Below, piece after piece: positions 25,705 through 33,670 of a stretch of 64,000 bases of DNA. The notes under the pieces are model-generated. The model worked only from the letters and a program-made list of their open reading frames with translations. It made no database searches and had not been told where the DNA came from. This DNA is from Holtiella tumoricola (lineage in GTDB: Bacteria; Bacillota; Clostridia; Lachnospirales; Cellulosilyticaceae), in assembly GCF_027857615.1 (NCBI RefSeq), contig NZ_JAQIFT010000062.1, positions 107,623 to 171,622 of the forward strand, in the 5' to 3' direction. Each line of letters opens with the position of its first letter. The first letter of the stretch is position 1. A program made the translations under genes and the position numbers.

Positions 25705-26622
25705 TTATTGATTACTCATTATACCCTTTAAGCTTTCCTGTACTGCTTCTGATATCTGGTAATAGTTATCACCTATACTTAATATCCTTAACGACGGTGT
25801 TGCAAAAATTTCTAAAGAAGTCTCATCACTTAAAAGTACCTTTAATGTTATGCTTTTCTCTCTTGCCTCATCACTTGCCAGCTCCTCATAAGGAATCTGA
25901 GCTGGTTCCAAAAACCTACTTTTGCTAATGCCTTCTAGCAATGCTTTACTTGTTTGTTGATCCAATTCTGTAACAAATATTCCATCTACTCTTGTACTTA
26001 CTTCTATCCCTAGAACACGCTCATCAAAATTGGCTGCTTCAAAGAAGTGAGCAAGATCAAAATAAGTATCATCTGAACGCCCTACATTTTCACATAAATA
26101 GTATTGCCCTTCATACTCTACGATTACACGATAGTCTGGATTATAATCTTTACTTTCCCAAATGGTTCCCCCTTGTGCAAAAGTTGTGGCATACTCCTTG
26201 GCAGTATCTGTCGTTTCTCCAAATATAAGTAAACTTTCTAATTGACCTAACTGATTGGTTAAACTACTAAAATCTATATTTTGTGGGATCTCTTCTAAAA
26301 ATACATAACGATATCCCTTATAATTCATAAACCTTCTCACGCCTACTTGCTGACCATAGGATGGATTCTCTTGTTCCATATAGCTTGGTGGTGTCATTAA
26401 ACTTTGTTTGCCTACATAACTTCCAACCCCTACAACAACTAAAAGGCTTGCTGCTACATACATCCATTGTCTCGGTCTAAAACTTACTACATTTGAAGTT
26501 TTTTGAGGTTCTACCTTTTTCTGCTTTGCTTGTGCTAATATATTGTTTAACATTCTATCTTTTTGTTCTTGTGTAGGCTTAATACAGTCTAAGTTTTTAT
26601 AAATTTCTTTTTCATTCATCAC
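25705..26622 (-). CDS. Transmembrane anti-sigma factor with the sensor-like domain
   Basis: A 305-aa protein: cytoplasmic N-terminus of about 50 residues, one membrane segment at about 53-70 (YVAASLLVVVGVGSYV), and an extracytoplasmic domain of some 230 residues. It starts 11 bp inside the sigma gene, the usual coupling for an anti-sigma factor. The extracellular domain is homologous to the lipoprotein at 12232-12999 (YLCENVGRSDDT matching YICENVGKADDT). The N-terminal part is short and lacks a zinc-finger HxxxCxxC motif, so it is not of the ZAS type. The ligand is unknown. Confidence 0.75.
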   Translation of the reverse strand: MMNEKEIYKNLDCIKPTQEQKDRMLNNILAQAKQKKVEPQKTSNVVSFRPRQWMYVAASLLVVVGVGSYVGKQSLMTPPSYMEQENPSYGQQVGVRRFMNYKGYRYVFLEEIPQNIDFSSLTNQLGQLESLLIFGETTDTAKEYATTFAQGGTIWESKDYNPDYRVIVEYEGQYYLCENVGRSDDTYFDLAHFFEAANFDERVLGIEVSTRVDGIFVTELDQQTSKALLEGISKSRFLEPAQIPYEELASDEAREKSITLKVLLSDETSLEIFATPSLRILSIGDNYYQISEAVQESLKGIMSNQ

Positions 26623-27103
26623 CTTCTCCTCCTATTCCGAGTTTAAGTAGTTCCCGTCCTTTTTTTAATCTAGACCGTAAAGTGGAAGCATTTACGTCTA
26701 GCATCTGAGCTATTTCATCTGTACTATATCCTTCATAGTAATGAAGATAAATGGGTAGCTTAAATTTATCAGGTAGCTTTAATACCAATTCAAGCACTCC
26801 ACTTTCCTCATCATGGTGTACTGAATCGTGGGCGACACTATCAAATTCTATCCGCTTTTGCCACCAATGCTTAAGTTGATTTTTACAGTGGTTCTGAGCT
26901 GTAACAATTAACCAAGCCTTTTCATGTTCTATGCTTGCAAACGTTGGTTCTTTTTCAATAACCTTCATAAAAATAGCTTGTACAGCATCCTCAGTATCTA
27001 TCTCATTCTTAAAAAACATAAAACATATACGATAGACCATATCTACATACTTATTATATAAATCCGTTATTCTTTCCGGTGTATACTCCATATTCTTCGT
27101 CAC
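26612..27103 (-). CDS. ECF RNA polymerase sigma factor
   Basis: A 163-aa sigma-70 family ECF factor. Region 2 is about 12-75 (MVYRICFMFFKNEIDTEDAVQAIFMKV in pieces) and region 4 about 100-155 (YEGYSTDEIAQMLDVNASTLRSRLKKGR as a helix-turn-helix). The start shown is GTG 27103, four bases after AAGGAGG; ATG 27091 is a possible alternative. A promoter-like pair at 27136-27162 matches the lipoprotein promoter exactly in both words, suggesting autoregulation. Cotranscribed with the anti-sigma gene. Confidence 0.92.
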   Translation of the reverse strand: MTKNMEYTPERITDLYNKYVDMVYRICFMFFKNEIDTEDAVQAIFMKVIEKEPTFASIEHEKAWLIVTAQNHCKNQLKHWWQKRIEFDSVAHDSVHHDEESGVLELVLKLPDKFKLPIYLHYYEGYSTDEIAQMLDVNASTLRSRLKKGRELLKLGIGGEGDE

Positions 27104-27135
27104 CCTACCTCCTTATATTTTTTCCCTTTAATAAC

Positions 27136-27162
27136 AATACAATCGATACAGCTATTTTGTTG
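27136..27162 (-). promoter_or_regulatory. Putative autoregulatory ECF promoter
   Basis: On the minus strand: CAACAAAAT, 11 bases, TTGTATT, ending 33 bp before the GTG start. Identical words and spacing to 12134-12160. Confidence 0.6.
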
Positions 27163-27180
27163 AAAGTAGGATAAAAAAAT

Positions 27181-27226
27181 ACACATTATTTTTCTCCTAC
27201 TATGAGTAGTAAAAAGATAATGTGTT
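27181..27226 (-). terminator. Terminator of the DUF4173 operon
   Basis: ACACATTAT-containing arms pair with ATAATGTGT around a shorter inner CTACTATGAGTAG stem; T run follows in the minus direction. Confidence 0.75.
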
Positions 27227-27234
27227 TTAAGTGC

Positions 27235-27552
27235 TTATTCTTTTCTCAAATACAAGACCAATGCAATGAAATTAATTACAACTGTCACCACTAAAAGAAT
27301 AGATGAAGCACCTATGACAGCTCCATAGGTATCTAGGAGTGCTGTCCAATCACTTATTTGTACCAGATGACCCGTATAAAGTATTTGCATATATAATGAG
27401 GTCACACATGCACTAAAGCTTATGACAGCATACAAGCTATATCTTCCTATAGAAGCTTTCTTGTACTCAATCAAACTTAGAATAGGCACCCCCCAAGCAA
27501 TTAATCCAAGTATTAAACTCCCTACATTTAACCACCCAGTATTAATCATCAT
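27235..27552 (-). CDS. Small membrane protein of the DUF4173 operon
   Basis: A 105-aa protein with three to four hydrophobic segments, starting MINTGWLNVGSLILGLIAWG. The order of segments and the middle SIGRYSLYAVISFSACVTSLY are not a family I can name with certainty. It overlaps the end of the DUF4173 gene by 11 bp, so it is translated with it and probably works in the same complex. Confidence 0.6.
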   Translation of the reverse strand: MMINTGWLNVGSLILGLIAWGVPILSLIEYKKASIGRYSLYAVISFSACVTSLYMQILYTGHLVQISDWTALLDTYGAVIGASSILLVVTVVINFIALVLYLRKE

Positions 27553-29092
27553 ATCCCCTCCTAAGTTTAGCTACGTCTATGCCTAGCATATCCATACTTA
27601 TATCATCTTTTATCACTGCATGTCCTTCTTGTTGAATCAACTGACTTGCATGATATTTAGCCAAATTCCAGCTCTCCCACTGATTCTTATATTCTATTTC
27701 CCATGTGTAGCTTTCTATATAATCATTATAATGTTTACTTTTCATTTCTATAAAAGGACCTACACTAGATAAGCTTAAATCATCAAAACTTCTTTCCACT
27801 TCTACTTGTTGTGTCTCATATAAATACCCATTATACTTCGCTATCAAATAATCTACATTACAATAATTTAATCCAATATAAAGTACCATAAAGGTAATCA
27901 TTAACTTCTTAATGATTCTAAAGTGGGATTTAAATAGACTTATTCCAATCAATACAATACTTAGTAAACTTAATATTAAGAACCAAGTGACGTAAACACG
28001 TTTAATGGTTAATCCATATTCACTCATATACATAATCATCTTTGCAAATGCTGTTAAAATGATAAACATGGTAAAACCAATAAAGCATACACTATAACCT
28101 TTAAGCCATTTTGCTTTTTTCTTCTCCCCTTTACCTTGTACAGCTAAATTAAGCCCTGCAACAATACCAATATTAAGAAGTGCTATAGGTAACATTTCAA
28201 AGAAACCTCTTCTCGCATATTCGGAATAGGTAAAATCACTTGGCAAAATCCCTCCAAAAGCAGATACAAAGTAGCTTAGTTGTGCCATACAATAAACAAG
28301 ATATAGTCCTATAAGCAACGTACACACGGTCATGCCTATTGTAAAATCTACTTTCTTAGTGCTTAATTTCCATTGTATCTTTACTTCATCGTCTTCGTAC
28401 GCATCAGCACATGTATCTTTCTGTCCTTCTACTTGCTCAATAGGTTGTTCTAAGTTTTTAAAGAAACCTATACAAGGAATAAATAGAAGACTTATACATG
28501 TTGCACGTGTCACAATGTAAAATAAATCTATTTCTATTTTATCTAAAAACAAGTTCATTACCCCTTGAAAAGCTGCATCTGCACTTATAAGCAAAAATCC
28601 TGCCATCAAGAGTATAGGAATACTGATTATAACCCCTATAATAATCTTTTTGATGAATTGCCCCTTACCCTCTGGTATTTGTTCATTTTCTACCTTTACA
28701 TCCTGGATAGCCTTACCAAAGCATTCAAAAGGCTTAATGATACCTAAACTACAATGATTCAATAACCAATGAATAGTATATGGTTCATATGTATTCAAGT
28801 TATATAGTTCACTTATATGAATAATCAGTAACATAAAAAGTAATAAGAGATTAAAAAACTTCAACGTGTCGTTATCAAATAACGGAAAACATAATGTAAT
28901 AAGTAAAACAGGTATACACCATTTGGTTAATGTCTTACCCTTTAGCTTATCTTTATCAAGTATTAAAACTAAAGTATAAAAAATACCTACTACAAGTGGT
29001 ACCGCTATCCCAAGTCCCCCAAATATAATAAACTCACTAAGTGCAAAGCTTAATATAAGCGCTGCTCCTAAGCGCATCCTTTCTTGATACAT
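27542..29092 (-). CDS. DUF4173 domain membrane protein
   Basis: A 516-aa polytopic protein with 11-12 predicted membrane segments in the first 420 residues and a final soluble stretch of about 90 residues containing WEIEYKNQWESWNLAKYHA. Length, the NxxYxRRGFFEML motif (SEYARRGFFEMLPIALLNIG) and the GFTMFIILTAFAKM part fit DUF4173, a family of unknown function. Lies second-last in an operon of a small membrane protein, this gene and the 105-aa protein; upstream are the YozG regulator and DUF2975 genes. Confidence 0.75.
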   Translation of the reverse strand: MYQERMRLGAALILSFALSEFIIFGGLGIAVPLVVGIFYTLVLILDKDKLKGKTLTKWCIPVLLITLCFPLFDNDTLKFFNLLLLFMLLIIHISELYNLNTYEPYTIHWLLNHCSLGIIKPFECFGKAIQDVKVENEQIPEGKGQFIKKIIIGVIISIPILLMAGFLLISADAAFQGVMNLFLDKIEIDLFYIVTRATCISLLFIPCIGFFKNLEQPIEQVEGQKDTCADAYEDDEVKIQWKLSTKKVDFTIGMTVCTLLIGLYLVYCMAQLSYFVSAFGGILPSDFTYSEYARRGFFEMLPIALLNIGIVAGLNLAVQGKGEKKKAKWLKGYSVCFIGFTMFIILTAFAKMIMYMSEYGLTIKRVYVTWFLILSLLSIVLIGISLFKSHFRIIKKLMITFMVLYIGLNYCNVDYLIAKYNGYLYETQQVEVERSFDDLSLSSVGPFIEMKSKHYNDYIESYTWEIEYKNQWESWNLAKYHASQLIQQEGHAVIKDDISMDMLGIDVAKLRRGYDD

Positions 29093-29111
29093 CTTACTCC
29101 CCTCTTTTCTC

Positions 29112-29336
29112 TTAATGATTATATTTTATCTTCTTAATTACTAATCTTACTGTTGTCACTGCTGCCGTCACTAAAACGAGCACTGTAAGAAGCCAGATAA
29201 TAGGTACAAGAAAGAAAGGTTCTTCTAACATACCATTTTCTAAAACTCTAGAATTCATATTGAAAGTTATAATACAAATGATATCTATGATCCCTAATAT
29301 AAAGGTTGGTTGATATTGCTTTAAATAGTGTTTCAT
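29112..29336 (-). CDS. Small two-segment membrane protein
   Basis: A 74-aa protein with hydrophobic segments at about 10-28 and 42-65 and a basic end (KKIKYNH). Its ribosome site overlaps the end of the HTH gene 5 bp upstream. No family recognised; by position it goes with the DUF4173 protein. Confidence 0.55.
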   Translation of the reverse strand: MKHYLKQYQPTFILGIIDIICIITFNMNSRVLENGMLEEPFFLVPIIWLLTVLVLVTAAVTTVRLVIKKIKYNH

Positions 29337-29341
29337 CTCTA

Positions 29342-29563
29342 TTACTCCTCATCTTCCTTATACTCAAGTATATCTCCTGGTTGACACTCTAACACTTTGC
29401 AGATTGCATCTAATGTTGAAAATCGAATAGCCTTGCCTTTGTTATTCTTAAGAACTGATAAATTGGCAAGGGTTATACCTACTCGCTCCGAAAGCTCATT
29501 CATACTCATCTTTCTTTTGGCAAGCATAACATCTAAGTTTACGATAATAGCCATGTAAATCAC
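29342..29563 (-). CDS. YozG-like helix-turn-helix regulator (Cro/CI type)
   Basis: A 73-aa DNA-binding protein made of one Cro/C1 domain: KMSMNELSERVGITLANLSVLKNNKGKAIRFSTLDAICKVLECQPGDIL covers the five helices (quoted in parts). This is the YozG type, almost always paired with DUF2975, as here with a 5-bp gap. It likely represses its own operon through the palindrome at 30079-30093. Confidence 0.9.
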   Translation of the reverse strand: MIYMAIIVNLDVMLAKRKMSMNELSERVGITLANLSVLKNNKGKAIRFSTLDAICKVLECQPGDILEYKEDEE

Positions 29564-29568
29564 CTCTT

Positions 29569-30024
29569 CTATATTGTAAGTTCATTTTCTTCTTGTATTT
29601 CTATGGCCACATCTACTAGTTTGTACAAGATAGCACCAATTAAAGCTACCATAAAAGCCCCGCCAACAATAACAATCATACTAATAGTTACTGGAATAAA
29701 TAAAAGAGCTGTACCATACGCCAAGCAAATCACCACAGCACATAGGCTAATTATTTTTAAGTTTTTCTTACTAGCCATTGAAAAAGGATTACGCTCAATA
29801 ATATTATGGGCTAAGTTTTTGGTTTGCCATAGTATGATCCAAGCTGGTATGCCTGTTGTATACAATAAAATCATTAGCCTTATAGTATGTGTCTCACTAT
29901 AAAAATTAACCCGACTTACTAACCATCTCACAAGCCATGGTAAGCCTACAATCATACCTGTTAGTACAATTAATCCTGCTATACATAATCCATACAAAAA
30001 TTTACTTAAATTATCATTCTTCAT
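29569..30024 (-). CDS. DUF2975 membrane protein
   Basis: A 151-aa protein with four membrane segments. GLPWLVRWLVSRV and NPFSMASKKNLKIISLCAV, the latter the family's characteristic cytoplasmic loop, mark DUF2975. Encoded just before the YozG-like repressor; the pair is proposed to be a membrane-signalling unit, with unknown signal. First gene of the operon. Confidence 0.85.
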   Translation of the reverse strand: MKNDNLSKFLYGLCIAGLIVLTGMIVGLPWLVRWLVSRVNFYSETHTIRLMILLYTTGIPAWIILWQTKNLAHNIIERNPFSMASKKNLKIISLCAVVICLAYGTALLFIPVTISMIVIVGGAFMVALIGAILYKLVDVAIEIQEENELTI

Positions 30025-30078
30025 AATATCACCTCAAACTGATTATAGACCTATCTAATTCTATTTTCAATATATTTT

Positions 30079-30093
30079 TATCGAAAAACGATA
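30079..30093. promoter_or_regulatory. Palindromic operator candidate upstream of the DUF2975/YozG operon
   Basis: TATCG-AAAAA-CGATA, 55 bp upstream of the DUF2975 start, embedded in two copies of TATATTTTTAT. A likely binding site of the YozG-like protein, by position and symmetry only. Confidence 0.45.
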
Positions 30094-30116
30094 TATTTTT
30101 ATTTTATAACAATCAA

Positions 30117-30161
30117 AAAAGCAGAGAATAGGCTCAAATTTCCTCCTGTTTCTCTGCTTTT
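30117..30161 (-). terminator. Terminator of the Csp-like gene cluster
   Basis: AAGCAGAGAA and its complement with a 21-base loop, 18 bp past the stop of the third Csp-like gene, followed on the minus strand by TTTTTTTG. Confidence 0.8.
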
Positions 30162-30178
30162 ACACGCTCTATTTTCTA

Positions 30179-31867
30179 TTAAATATTTTGTATACTATTC
30201 TTCAAGTCTAATACCCCGTATCCTTCTGCTGGATTTGGATAACTTGCATTAGGTCTCCTTCTAGCACCTCTTATTAAAATAGTTCTTGCTATATTTGTAT
30301 TAATAATATTAAAATTTTGCTCTACGACTGCCCATTGGAGTAGCAATGCACATGCTGCTGCAGTTATAGCTGTTGAAGCTCCTGTTCCCGTCTTAGTTGT
30401 ATATCCACCAAATAAATCTGGACCTGGCACATTTATCCCTGGTGCCACAATATCAGGTTTGATCACTGCATTGGTTGTAGGCCCCCTTCCTGATGAAGGA
30501 TAAGCACTTTGGCTCATAGGATTATAATTACCTACTACTATTACTTTTTCAGCTGTAGATGGAATACATACTGTTATTTGAGGATTAGGCCTTAAAAATC
30601 TTGTTTCTTCCTTTATAAACCCCTCTCTTGGCAACCATATATTATAATCACCGAATAGAACGTTTTCGCCATATATATAGATCTTCCATATTCCTGGGGT
30701 AGGGTTCTTAAACTTCATTTCTACACTTTGACTTCCTGTAATCAAATTAGGAATTTCATAATCTACTGTGATTATACTCCTCTCTAGTGCAAAAGAAAAA
30801 GTTTGTACATCAAGAAAATTAATCGGTACTTTATTAATAGTATTTCCTAGAGGCGTTTTAACACCCACTGCAATTTTATCTGCTCCCGTAGTCCATATAT
30901 TTAAATAAAATCCATTTTCTCCTTCTGGTACATTTATCTCTACTTCTTGCATCTCTCCTTGCTTAATAGTATTAGAATAATGGCTAGATAAATTCCCTTC
31001 ATTACCTGCAGAGGAAATAAGAATCACATCATATACATCTGCTTTATTACTTAAAAATCTTTCAATAATCGTAAGGCCATTATGTGCACCCCAATTGCTT
31101 CCTAATGCTAGACATACTGCAATTTGCTTATCTCTATCAAGTGCATATTTTATTACATAGTTAATCCCCTCCATAATATCATTGGCCTGATAAGCTGGTA
31201 CCTCTTCTGGCAACAGTTTTTCTTCTCTAAGATATTGCTGCGCACCTCTTAATTTTACTACTACAAGTTCTGCATCAGGTGCTCCCCCAGTATAGGTTGT
31301 TTCTCCTCCTCTATCTTTCCCTGCTGCTATACCAGCTAAATACGTTCCATGCCCATTGGTATCTCGAGAAGGTACAATACTATAAGGATCATCTGATGCT
31401 AGTGCTCTATTAATCTCTTCTTCAGTATATACGGATCCAAAATCATAATCATAAAATCCATAATTCACTGGTGGGTTTCCATCAACTGTCTGATCCCATA
31501 TAGCTTTTATTCTTGTTGTACCATCCTCATATCGAAAAAGATTATTGGTATATTGAATCCCTGTATCAATGAAACCTATCATAATATCTTTCCCTGTAAG
31601 TTCTAACAACCCAGGTTGCTGAAAAGGTAATATATTCACTTCCCCTAATACTTCACTTATATTTAGTCCAAATAGTATAGGCGTAAATGCTGCTACTGCT
31701 CCTTTTTTCAACCTTTCAAAATCTTCCCTAGCACTATCTGGGACTTGTATATGGGAAATGCGAGAATCAATTTCGTAAAATTTGATATTAGGATATAATT
31801 TTTGTAAGTCATCTTTAGACATAATATGTTCTATTACATAGTCTCTAATTTGCTGTCTACTTTCCAT
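30179..31867 (-). CDS. Csp/subtilisin-like protein without catalytic Ser (copy 3 of 3)
   Basis: A 562-aa S8-fold protein, no signal peptide. Residues 1-90 look like an attached pro-domain (the two KGAV/FTPILFGLNISEV parts). Asp101 in FIDTGIQYTN and His173 in NGHGTYLAG are in place, and the oxyanion Asn lies in SSAGNEGN. The nucleophile position, GTS in active relatives, reads GTGAS, with Gly496 (codon at 30380-30382) instead of Ser; the nearest Ser is two residues later. It ends YGVLDLKNSIQNI, like other clostridial Csp relatives. Third gene of a tandem with 54-bp spacing. A role in germination signalling or as a processing scaffold is inferred from CspA/CspC. Confidence 0.82.
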   Translation of the reverse strand: MESRQQIRDYVIEHIMSKDDLQKLYPNIKFYEIDSRISHIQVPDSAREDFERLKKGAVAAFTPILFGLNISEVLGEVNILPFQQPGLLELTGKDIMIGFIDTGIQYTNNLFRYEDGTTRIKAIWDQTVDGNPPVNYGFYDYDFGSVYTEEEINRALASDDPYSIVPSRDTNGHGTYLAGIAAGKDRGGETTYTGGAPDAELVVVKLRGAQQYLREEKLLPEEVPAYQANDIMEGINYVIKYALDRDKQIAVCLALGSNWGAHNGLTIIERFLSNKADVYDVILISSAGNEGNLSSHYSNTIKQGEMQEVEINVPEGENGFYLNIWTTGADKIAVGVKTPLGNTINKVPINFLDVQTFSFALERSIITVDYEIPNLITGSQSVEMKFKNPTPGIWKIYIYGENVLFGDYNIWLPREGFIKEETRFLRPNPQITVCIPSTAEKVIVVGNYNPMSQSAYPSSGRGPTTNAVIKPDIVAPGINVPGPDLFGGYTTKTGTGASTAITAAACALLLQWAVVEQNFNIINTNIARTILIRGARRRPNASYPNPAEGYGVLDLKNSIQNI

Positions 31868-31921
31868 TCACCTCAACTCCCCCTATTTATTAATCTATAC
31901 TAATGCTTAAACCAAATTTTT

Positions 31922-33610
31922 CTAAACATTCTCAATACTACTCTCTAAATCTAATTTTCCATACCCCTCTACTGGATTGGGATAACTTATTCCCGGACTT
32001 CTTTTTGCTCCTCTTATTAAGATAGTCTTTGCAATACTTGTATTAATAATATTAAAATTCTGCTCTACTACCGCCCATTGCAATAATAATGAACAGGCTG
32101 CTGTAGTAATCGCTGCCGCTGCTCCCGTTCCTGTCTTCGTTGTATATCCCCCTATCAAATCTGGTCCTGGTACATTGACCCCTGGAGCTATAATATCTGG
32201 TTTAATTACCTCACTAGTTGTAGGTCCTCTTCCTGATGATGGACATATCCCTTGAGTTACTATATCATATCCTCCAACTACGATTACCTTGTCTGCAGTA
32301 GAAGGTATGCAAACCGTTGTTTCTGGATCTGGTCTTAGAAATCTTGTACTTTCTTTTATAAATCCTTCTCTTGGAAGCCATATATTATAATCCCCTGACA
32401 ATATATATTTTCCATGTACATAAAGCCGCCATATTCCTGGCACCGGATTTACAAGTCTCACCTCTATACTCTGACTGCCTGTAGTGAGATTTGGAAATTC
32501 ATAATCTATGGTAACCTGACTTTTTTCTAAATTAAATTTAAACTCTTGTCTTTCTTCGAAATTAATAGGAACTACATCTACATTATTTCCTAATGGTGTT
32601 CTAAAACCTACTTCAAGCTTATCTACACTAGAAGCCCATATAGCAAATGCAACTCCCTTTTCACCTTCACCAACATTAATCTCTATCTCTTGCGTTTCAC
32701 CTTGCTTAACCCTATTAGAATAATGATGAGAAGTGTTACCTTCATTGCCTGCTGAAGACACAAGAATAACATCATAAACATTGGATTTATCATTCAGAAA
32801 CCTCTCTATTAATGTCAATCCATTATGGGCACCATAATTACTTCCTAGGGCTATACATATAGCAATGGTTTTATCTAAATCATGAGCAAACTTTATAAGA
32901 CAATTAATCCCCTCCATAATATCATTTACTTCATACGCCACAGCATTTTCTTGTAACAAATTTTCTCTTTTTAGATATTCTTTAGCTTCTCTTAATTTGA
33001 CAACAACAATATCTGCATCTGGTGCACCTCCTGTATAGCCTGCCGCACCTGTTCTATCCTTACCTGCTGCAACACCTGCTAAGTAGGTTCCATGACCATT
33101 GGTATCTTTAGAAGGTACAATACTATAAGGATCTTCAGAAGCTAGTGCCCTGTTAATGTCTTCTTCCATGTATACTGAACCAAAATCATAGTTGTCTACT
33201 CCATAATTCATTGGTGGATTGCCTTCTATAGTTTGATCCCATATGGCCTTTATACGTGTTGTATTATCTTCATATTTAAAGAGATTATTAGTATACTGAA
33301 TACCCGTATCAATAAATCCTATCATCGTACCCTTACCTGTTAACTCGATAAAAGAACCTTGTTGAAAGGGCTGTATATTTGTCTCTTCCAATACCCCACT
33401 TATATTTAATCCCATTAATATAGGAGTAAATACTGCGACAGCCCCTTGTTTAATCTTATTGAGTTCTGCTTCTTGTCCTTCAGAAATTGCTATATGCGAA
33501 ATCCCAGGGGCTAGTTCATAAAATTTAACTGTAGGATATATTGTTCTTAGAGCTTCTACTGACATAATGTGCTGTATAATATAATCCCTAGTTGTTTGTC
33601 TACTCTCCAT
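31922..33610 (-). CDS. Csp/subtilisin-like protein without catalytic Ser (copy 2 of 3)
   Basis: The frame extends to an ATG at 33628, but that would place the GGGAG ribosome site inside the gene; the internal ATG at 33610 has that site 8 bases upstream and gives exactly 562 aa, as in both neighbours. Asp101 and His173 are kept. The nucleophile segment reads GTGAAAAITT, with Gly496 (codon 32123-32125) and no Ser at all within it, so this copy cannot use a shifted Ser. The rest is highly similar to copy 3, including LPREGFIK and RFLRPDPETTVCIPSTA. Very likely a dead protease kept for structure or binding. Confidence 0.82.
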   Translation of the reverse strand: MESRQTTRDYIIQHIMSVEALRTIYPTVKFYELAPGISHIAISEGQEAELNKIKQGAVAVFTPILMGLNISGVLEETNIQPFQQGSFIELTGKGTMIGFIDTGIQYTNNLFKYEDNTTRIKAIWDQTIEGNPPMNYGVDNYDFGSVYMEEDINRALASEDPYSIVPSKDTNGHGTYLAGVAAGKDRTGAAGYTGGAPDADIVVVKLREAKEYLKRENLLQENAVAYEVNDIMEGINCLIKFAHDLDKTIAICIALGSNYGAHNGLTLIERFLNDKSNVYDVILVSSAGNEGNTSHHYSNRVKQGETQEIEINVGEGEKGVAFAIWASSVDKLEVGFRTPLGNNVDVVPINFEERQEFKFNLEKSQVTIDYEFPNLTTGSQSIEVRLVNPVPGIWRLYVHGKYILSGDYNIWLPREGFIKESTRFLRPDPETTVCIPSTADKVIVVGGYDIVTQGICPSSGRGPTTSEVIKPDIIAPGVNVPGPDLIGGYTTKTGTGAAAAITTAACSLLLQWAVVEQNFNIINTSIAKTILIRGAKRSPGISYPNPVEGYGKLDLESSIENV

Positions 33611-33670
33611 CTCATTCAGCTCCCTCATTCATTTATATTTAAGTATATGTCTAAGCTTCTATTATTTATC

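Noticed and set aside
30380..30382. Ser498 in GTGAS of Csp-like copies 1 and 3 as a shifted nucleophile
   Set aside because: The following helix aligns without gap to active relatives, so the Ser would be two residues out of place, and copy 2 has no Ser there at all.
33611..33628. ATG at 33628 as start of Csp-like copy 2
   Set aside because: The ribosome site GGGAG would lie inside the coding region and the length would differ from the two paralogues.
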